From a virus: a stretch of 42,783 nt of DNA. A model generated the notes under the pieces. The model did not search any database. It was not told the origin of the DNA and saw nothing but the letters and a program-made list of their open reading frames with translations. Below are positions 37,347 to 42,783 of the stretch, piece after piece (position 1 is the stretch's first letter; each line of letters begins with the position of its first letter). A program made the translations under genes and the position numbers. The DNA is taken from positions 1 through 42,783 of the IMG/VR virus record IMGVR_UViG_3300036782_000033; one strand, written 5' to 3'.

Positions 37347-39833
37347 GTGAGCGTCAACCTCATACAAACCAGCTTTGCGGCGGGCGAGCTAAGCCCGTCG
37401 ATGTTCGCGCGTGTCGACCTCGCCAAGTATAAGGTTGGCGCGGCGACGATGCGCAACTTCTTCGTCGACTACCGCGGCGGTGCGCCGACCCGGCCCGGCA
37501 CGCGGTATATCGCTACGTCGGCGACGCCCGGCTCTGGTCCTCCGCCGCGCCTGGTGGCGTTTCAGTTCTCGACGCTGCAAAGCTACGTGCTCGAGTTTGG
37601 CTTGGGCTATATCGCATTTTATAAAAACGGCGCGCAGGTGCTCAACGTCGGCACCGGCTACACGATCGGCAGTCCCTATGCGCTGGCCGATCTGCCGTTG
37701 TTGAAGTTCACGCAAAGCGCGGACGTGATGACGCTGACGCATGCGTCCTACACGCCGAATAGCCTCAATCGTTTTGCCGACACGAATTGGACCCTGCCGG
37801 CGATCACCTACGCGGCGAAGCAGCAGCCTCCGACTGGCGGTGCGTCGGCCTCAACGCATGGGAGCGAGGCGCCGGCGACTGGCGACGATACGACCACGAG
37901 CTACACGTATTGTGTGACTGCGCTGAGCGCGACGGGCGAGGAGAGCGTCGCCTCGGTGTCGTTCTCCAATCCGGCCGACTCGCGGATCATGTCGACCGAT
38001 GGGAATGCCTACCAGACGCTGACCTGGACCGCTCCGGCCGGCACGGCACCGAGCATTTACAACGTGTATCGGGCGCAGGAGGTGCCCAACGGGGCGGCGC
38101 CGGATGGCAGCATTTTCGGGCTGATCGGCAGCTCGACGTCGACAACCTATGTCGACCGGGCTGGATCGCCGGATTTCTCGACCGCGCCGCCGACCCATCA
38201 AAACCCGTTCGCCGCCGGCAACAACCCGGGCTGCACGACGTATTATGCGCAGCGGCAGTGGTTCGGCGCGACGGGGGCTGATCCGGAAACGTTCTACGCG
38301 ACCAAGACTGGCGCGTTCACGAACATGGACACGTCGGATCCATCGCAGGCGACGGATGCGATTACCGACACGCTGGCGAGCACTCAGGTCAACGCGATCA
38401 AGTCGTTTACGCCCATGCCGAGCGGCCTGATCGCGTTCTCCAGCTCGGGCGCGTGGCTGATCTCCGGCGGGGGCGTCAACCAGGGCGGGATCCCCACGGC
38501 GATCTCGCCGGCGTCGATCGTGGCGCAGCCGCAGGCGTTCAACGGTGCCAGCGATCTGCCGCCGATCGTGGCTAACTATGACGTGCTGTTCGGCAACCCG
38601 TTCGGCTACATCCGCGACCTCTCTTATAATTTTTACGTCAACATTTACACGGGCACCGATATGACGGTGCTCTCTAATCACCTGTTCTCCGGCCGCGTGA
38701 TCCGCGAATGGGCGTATGCGGAGGAGCCTTACAAGATCATCTGGTGCGTGCGCGACGACGGCATTCTGCTCGGGTTTACCTACCTCAAAGAGCAGGATGT
38801 CTATGGCTGGTCGCGGCACGATACCAATGGGCTGTTTCAAAGCGTGTGCACGGTGAAGGAAACCGTGGCGACCACCTCGGGCGGGACGGTCACGACCGCG
38901 GTGGTGTTCGCGACCTATTTCGTGGTCAAGCGGCTGCTGGGCGGAACCTGGCGCTACACAATCGAACGGCTGGCCGATCGCTTCCTGATGGAGGGCAATC
39001 CGGCGCTGAACATCCCGGCGAATATCGAGAACGCCTGGTGCCTGGATTGTGCGCTATCGCTGCCGCAGCCGCAGCCGTCGGCGAACCTCTATCCGCAGGC
39101 CTATGTTGCCGCCGATGGCGCCTCGGTGGCGGCGCCGATGGGCGCGACGGTGACGTTCTATGCCGACGCTGCGGTGTTCGGCTCCGGCAACGTCGGCAGC
39201 GTGATCCGGGCGTTTGCCGGCAAGGCGACGATCACCGCGGTCATCGATGCGCAGCACGTGACGGCGACGGTCGGCGCGATGTTTCCGACCATGCCAAACG
39301 ATCCGCTCTATACGCCGCTGCCGGCGGCGATGGGCGCCTGGACCATGACGGCGCCGGCGACCACGGTCGGCAACCTGGCTTACCTCAACGGGATGACGGT
39401 CGGGATCCTGGCCGATGGGAATGTCATGGCGCGGCAAGTGGTCGCAAACGGGCAGATCACGCTACAAATCGCTGCCAGCTCGGTGGTCGTCGGGCTGCCC
39501 TACCAGTGCCAGCTCCAGACGCTCTACCTCGACGCGGGCGAGGGGCAACAGGGCACCATCCAGGGCAAGCGTAAGAAAGTCTCCGCCGTGACGGCGCGGG
39601 TGCGCGACAGCCGCGGGATCAAGGCGGGGCGGACGGCGGCGACGGTGGTTCCGGTCAAGGAGTGGAACTCCACGATTACGATGGGTGGCCCGCTGCCGCT
39701 GGTGACGGGCGATCAGCGCATCGTGCTGGACCCGCTCTACGATACCGGCGGGCAGATGTGGTTTCAGGTCGACGATCCTGTACCGGCGACGATCCTGGGC
39801 GTCGTGCCGGAGATCTCGATCGGGGACTCGTGA
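37347..39833 (+). CDS. Tail tubular protein B-like (T7 gp12-like), 828 aa
   Basis: Start GTG 37347. The N-terminus (IQTSFAAGELSPSMFARVDLAKY, TMRNFFVDYRGGAPTRPGTRYI) is diagnostic of the tail tubular protein B / stabilisation protein family that forms the nozzle of short tails. An IIWCVRDDGILLGFTYLKEQDVYGWSRH segment and a beta-rich C-terminus are also typical. It closes the tail and interacts with the tailspikes. Confidence 0.92.
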   Translation: MSVNLIQTSFAAGELSPSMFARVDLAKYKVGAATMRNFFVDYRGGAPTRPGTRYIATSATPGSGPPPRLVAFQFSTLQSYVLEFGLGYIAFYKNGAQVLNVGTGYTIGSPYALADLPLLKFTQSADVMTLTHASYTPNSLNRFADTNWTLPAITYAAKQQPPTGGASASTHGSEAPATGDDTTTSYTYCVTALSATGEESVASVSFSNPADSRIMSTDGNAYQTLTWTAPAGTAPSIYNVYRAQEVPNGAAPDGSIFGLIGSSTSTTYVDRAGSPDFSTAPPTHQNPFAAGNNPGCTTYYAQRQWFGATGADPETFYATKTGAFTNMDTSDPSQATDAITDTLASTQVNAIKSFTPMPSGLIAFSSSGAWLISGGGVNQGGIPTAISPASIVAQPQAFNGASDLPPIVANYDVLFGNPFGYIRDLSYNFYVNIYTGTDMTVLSNHLFSGRVIREWAYAEEPYKIIWCVRDDGILLGFTYLKEQDVYGWSRHDTNGLFQSVCTVKETVATTSGGTVTTAVVFATYFVVKRLLGGTWRYTIERLADRFLMEGNPALNIPANIENAWCLDCALSLPQPQPSANLYPQAYVAADGASVAAPMGATVTFYADAAVFGSGNVGSVIRAFAGKATITAVIDAQHVTATVGAMFPTMPNDPLYTPLPAAMGAWTMTAPATTVGNLAYLNGMTVGILADGNVMARQVVANGQITLQIAASSVVVGLPYQCQLQTLYLDAGEGQQGTIQGKRKKVSAVTARVRDSRGIKAGRTAATVVPVKEWNSTITMGGPLPLVTGDQRIVLDPLYDTGGQMWFQVDDPVPATILGVVPEISIGDS

Positions 39834-39834
39834 G

Positions 39835-40272
39835 GTGCCGTTGGTGATCGTTGCCGCGGCTGCGGCGCATGTCGACGCGATGGTCGATCGGCTGCGGCCG
39901 GCGCACGTGGCGGAGCTGGCCGAGCGGGGCATGGCGGTCCGCGAGGCGCTCGAGCTGGGGCTGCGGTGCTCTGTGGCGGCCTGGTCGGCGCTCGACGATG
40001 CCGAGCCGGTGGCTATGTGGGGTCTCGCGCCGGCCTCTGTGCTGGGCGACATGGCGTATCCGTGGCTGATCACCACGACGGCGACCGATCGCCACAAGGT
40101 GCGCTTCTGGCGGGAATGCCTGCGGCAGACCAGTCGGATGCGGGCGCTTTACCCTGTCCTGACCAATGAGTTCGACGTGCGCGACGCGGAGGCCTGTCGG
40201 CTGCTGGCGCGGCTCGGTTTCCGTCCGGTCGGCGCTGCCGAGCCGTTCCGAACATACGTACTCGGAGCCTGA
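39835..40272 (+). CDS. Internal virion protein A-like (T7 gp13-like), 145 aa
   Basis: Start GTG 39835, one base after the previous stop. Pattern AELAERGMAVREALELGL, PVAMWGLAPASVLGD, PWLITTTATDRH, FWRECLRQTSRMRALYP, VLTNEFDVRDAEACRLLARLGF resembles the gp13-like family, which has a GNAT (acetyltransferase) fold. A true acetyltransferase activity is possible but not shown. It precedes the gp14-like and large ejection proteins as in T7. Confidence 0.75.
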   Translation: MPLVIVAAAAAHVDAMVDRLRPAHVAELAERGMAVREALELGLRCSVAAWSALDDAEPVAMWGLAPASVLGDMAYPWLITTTATDRHKVRFWRECLRQTSRMRALYPVLTNEFDVRDAEACRLLARLGFRPVGAAEPFRTYVLGA

Positions 40273-40275
40273 TCG

Positions 40276-40839
40276 ATGCCCGTACTTCCGGTTGTCGCGA
40301 TTGCCGCGACTGTGCTTGCGGCTGGCGTCAGCGCCTATGGTGCCGTGCAAAGCGGCCAGGCGAGCAGCGCCGCGGCTTCCTACCAGTCGCAGGTGGCGGC
40401 GAACAACGCCATCATCGCCAACCAGAACGCACAATACGCGACGGCGGCCGGCGCGGCGCAGGCGAGTCAGGAGCAACTCAAGACGGCTGCGACGATCGGC
40501 GCGATCCGCACCAACCAGGCGGCCTCGGGTCTCGACGTCAACGCGGGCTCGAATCTCGACGTCCAATCGTCCGCGAAGGAGCTGGGCGAGCTGAACACGC
40601 TCACCATCCAGAACGCGGCGGCGCGGCAGGCGTATGGCTATCAAACGCAATCGATGAGCGACGTGGCGAGCGGGCAGCTCCTCTCGGCGCAGGCCTCGCA
40701 GGACACGACGGCTGGGCTGATCGGCGGCGCGTCGTCGGTGCTGGGCGGCGCTTCGAGCGCGAGCAGTGAATACCAGAACTACCTGCGCACGGGCGTGGTC
40801 AACCCGGGGCTGCTCTCGGGCGGCGGCGCGGCGCCCTGA
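40276..40839 (+). CDS. Internal core protein (T7 gp14-like), 187 aa
   Basis: Residues 1-25 are hydrophobic (VVAIAATVLAAGVSAYG), followed by an Ala/Gln-rich coiled-coil body (QVAANNAIIANQNAQYATAAG, GAIRTNQAASGLDVNAGSN). This is the layout of gp14, which inserts into the outer membrane and forms the first part of the ejection channel. Its TGA overlaps the next ATG (TGATG). Confidence 0.8.
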   Translation: MPVLPVVAIAATVLAAGVSAYGAVQSGQASSAAASYQSQVAANNAIIANQNAQYATAAGAAQASQEQLKTAATIGAIRTNQAASGLDVNAGSNLDVQSSAKELGELNTLTIQNAAARQAYGYQTQSMSDVASGQLLSAQASQDTTAGLIGGASSVLGGASSASSEYQNYLRTGVVNPGLLSGGGAAP

Positions 40840-42783
40840 TGCCGAACGTTCCCTATACGCCCTATCCGACGGTCACGCCGCCGAGCGCGGTGCCGAGCGA
40901 TTACCTGAACATCCAGGCCACGCCGGCGGATTTCGGCGCGCAGGTCGGGCAAGCCGCGGAGCGCTTCGGTGGCGTGCTCGGCCAGGCGGGACAGGCGGAG
41001 TCGCAGCAGCTCCTGCAAAACCAGGCGCTCGACAACGAAACGTATGCGCGCGACGCGGGGATGAAGCTGGCGCAGGGCATGAGCCAGAGCTGGGCGGACT
41101 ACCGGCAAAAGGAGGGGCAAGCGGCCTATGAAGGGCTGCCGTCGTTCATTCAGAAATTGCAAGACGATCGCTCGGCCGCGCTCGACCAGATGCCGAATCC
41201 GATGGCAAAGGAGATGCTGGCGAATCAGTCGGCCTACCTGGTCGATCGCTGGCAACTCACGGCGGGCGGCTACGCGGCCGATCAGCGCAAGGCTTGGATG
41301 GTGCAGTCGCACCAGGCGAACCAGCTCAACGCCGAAGATCAGGCGGTGCAGTTCCGCAACCAGCCGGACATGGTCGCGAAGTGGGCGCAAACGGCGACAG
41401 ATAGCGTCGAGCAACAGGGCAAGCTGCAAGGTTGGGACGCGGCGACGATTGCCGCCCAATCGGCGGCGGCTCGCGGGCGGGTTTACAAGAACGTCATTGG
41501 CACCTTGGCCGCGGAGGATCCGGTCGCGGCTGTGACGATGCTGAATAAGATAGGGAACACGATAGACGCGCCGACCTTCATGGGGCTCGTGCGCGAGCTG
41601 AAGGTGAAGGCCGGCGACACTGCCGCGCAGAACTACGTCAGCGGGCTGATGGGTCAAAACCCGGCCGGTCCACCTGGGACAACGCCTGCTGCGTTGTCGC
41701 AGGCGATTGCGGCGCAGGAGGGCAGTGGGACGTCGCCGGCGGGCGCGGTCGACGGGATCATGCCGGCGACGTTCAAGCAGTATGCCCAGCCGGGCGAGAA
41801 TTTCGGCAACGCGGCCGATCGGGCGACCGTGCGCGACCGCATCGTCAACGACCTGTGGCAGAAAACCGGGGGCGATCCGGCCCGAGTGGCGGCCGGGTTC
41901 TTCAGCGGCGGCGGTGCTCCAGGCGTCGGGCTCGGGAATATGTCGCCGGCGGGCAGCGCGCAGCCGTTCGTGCACGACGCTGCGGATGTGACGGGCAAAA
42001 CCACCTCGAGCTATGTGCGGGACGTGCTGTCGCGCCTCGGTTCGGGCTCGAGCGGTTCCGATACGGCGAGCGGCTCCGGTGCGACGCCGTCGGTCTATCC
42101 GGACGAAAGCGCGCTGTATCAGAAGGCGCTGACCGACTGGTCGGGCAATCCCGAGATGCAGACCAAGGTGCTGGCGCAGCTCTCGCGGCAGTTGTCGATC
42201 GTTCGGACGGCAACGGCGACCGATCGGGCCGACCTGGAGCGCAGCCTGCCGGACCTGCAGGCGGCGGCGCTCGGCGGCCAGGACGTGACGATTCCGGTTG
42301 ACCGGATGCGGCGGCTGCTGCCGCCGGCGGATGCCGCGCAGCGTATCGAGCAGCTCGAGGTCGCGCAGTCGGCCGGGCAGGTGTTCAAGGGCGTGCAGTG
42401 GGAGTCGCCGGAAAAGCTGCAAGAGGCGTACCAGGACTTGTCCACCGGGCTGGGGCCGATCTCGACCGTCATCCGGGGAAAAGTCGCTGGCACGCTAGCT
42501 GGGGGTTCTCCAGGCACTGCGTCTCCGGACCAAGATAGTCCGGAGGCGTATCGCCTGCGTACGTCCATCCTGCGGGAGTTTCAAGCGCAGGTCGGGGCGC
42601 GCGAGCTGGCGCTGAAGAACGATCCGGCCGGGTATGTCGTGCAAAATCCGCTCGTGGCGCAGAGCCATGCGGCGATCGATCCCAAAAACCCCCCTACGTT
42701 CGACAAGTATGCCTCCGATAGTTTGGCGGTGCAGGCGCAGCTCGGGGTCGCGCCGGGCGATCGGCATATCCTGACTGCTGGCG
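40839..42783 (+). CDS. Internal virion protein with transglycosylase-like domain, 5' part (continues at 1-1386)
   Basis: The frame is open at the window end and continues in frame at base 1 after removing the 127-bp overlap, giving 1067 residues in all. At about residues 285-370 the pattern AIAAQEGSGTSPAGAVDGIMP ... VAAGFFSGGG resembles the lytic transglycosylase layout: catalytic Glu in AAQEGSG, a G-x-M-P motif and a degenerate form of the usual A-A-Y-N-x-G. Such a domain in an ejection protein opens a local hole in peptidoglycan during infection. The rest is helical with no membrane segment. Role by analogy to T7 gp16. Confidence 0.8.
   Translation, partial: MPNVPYTPYPTVTPPSAVPSDYLNIQATPADFGAQVGQAAERFGGVLGQAGQAESQQLLQNQALDNETYARDAGMKLAQGMSQSWADYRQKEGQAAYEGLPSFIQKLQDDRSAALDQMPNPMAKEMLANQSAYLVDRWQLTAGGYAADQRKAWMVQSHQANQLNAEDQAVQFRNQPDMVAKWAQTATDSVEQQGKLQGWDAATIAAQSAAARGRVYKNVIGTLAAEDPVAAVTMLNKIGNTIDAPTFMGLVRELKVKAGDTAAQNYVSGLMGQNPAGPPGTTPAALSQAIAAQEGSGTSPAGAVDGIMPATFKQYAQPGENFGNAADRATVRDRIVNDLWQKTGGDPARVAAGFFSGGGAPGVGLGNMSPAGSAQPFVHDAADVTGKTTSSYVRDVLSRLGSGSSGSDTASGSGATPSVYPDESALYQKALTDWSGNPEMQTKVLAQLSRQLSIVRTATATDRADLERSLPDLQAAALGGQDVTIPVDRMRRLLPPADAAQRIEQLEVAQSAGQVFKGVQWESPEKLQEAYQDLSTGLGPISTVIRGKVAGTLAGGSPGTASPDQDSPEAYRLRTSILREFQAQVGARELALKNDPAGYVVQNPLVAQSHAAIDPKNPPTFDKYASDSLAVQAQLGVAPGDRHILTAG
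42657..42783. repeat. Terminal overlap (right copy), identical to bases 1-127
   Basis: Second copy of the exact 127-bp end overlap. Removing it gives a circle of 42,656 bp in which the internal virion gene starting at 40839 joins 606 codons on this side to 462 codons (stop included) at the window start. Confidence 0.95.

Noticed and set aside
40779-42422. Long - strand open frame (547 codons)
   Set aside because: Antisense to the internal virion gene crossing the join; Arg-rich shadow.
1-42783. CRISPR array, insertion sequence or transposase
   Set aside because: No regularly spaced perfect repeats, terminal inverted repeats or transposase motifs were seen.

Overview
This window is the complete genome of a GC-rich, podovirus-type tailed phage, probably infecting an alphaproteobacterium. 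Bases 1-127 are repeated exactly at 42657-42783, and one reading frame crosses the join without a break. The contig is therefore a closed circle of about 42,656 bp cut inside a virion gene. The host inference rests on two proteins of the GcrA family (an alphaproteobacterial cell-cycle regulator) and on base composition; a host genus cannot be fixed from sequence alone. I found no tRNA, CRISPR array, insertion sequence or reverse transcriptase.

Layout. (a) 19.3-28.2 kb, + strand: ParB/DNA-methyltransferase fusion, small terminase, a large terminase split into two polypeptides with a 36-residue membrane ORF between them, small connector-region proteins, portal and a Bbp19-like protein. (b) 28.2-32.4 kb: scaffold, major capsid protein, a Bbp16-like cement protein with an inserted domain, and further virion proteins. 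(c) 32.4-40 kb: a beta-helix tailspike, a fibre-like protein with a signal peptide, tail tubular proteins A and B, a GH24 endolysin and a staple-like protein. (d) 39.8 kb through the join to 6.2 kb: the ejection machinery (gp13-like, gp14-like, a 1067-residue transglycosylase-like protein, a 655-residue protein, and a 962-residue polyvalent protein with an ADP-ribosyltransferase-like segment and an LPD38-like C-terminus). (e) 6.5-10.6 kb: a second tailspike, spanin-like pair and small late proteins. (f) 10.6-13.8 kb, mostly - strand: a control and replication block with three iteron-like 24-bp repeats, a winged-helix putative initiator, a zinc ribbon, two GcrA-like proteins and a ribbon-helix-helix regulator with divergent promoters. 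(g) 13.9-19.2 kb: early small genes, an HNH-like protein, a NusG-like protein, a serine recombinase and a - strand HTH cluster.

The late block is T7-like in its tail and ejection proteins and Bordetella BPP-1-like in its head proteins. No DNA polymerase, primase or helicase is recognisable, so replication probably uses host enzymes loaded by a phage initiator. The recombinase and two repressor-like proteins make a temperate lifestyle possible but do not prove it.

The most unusual features are the split terminase, the repeated architecture in which small - strand genes sit nose-to-nose with + late genes (starts 18-30 nt apart, in three cases sharing one palindromic Shine-Dalgarno block), the toxin-like domain inside an ejection protein, and the GcrA pair next to a putative origin together with a phage methyltransferase whose catalytic motif reads DQPW.
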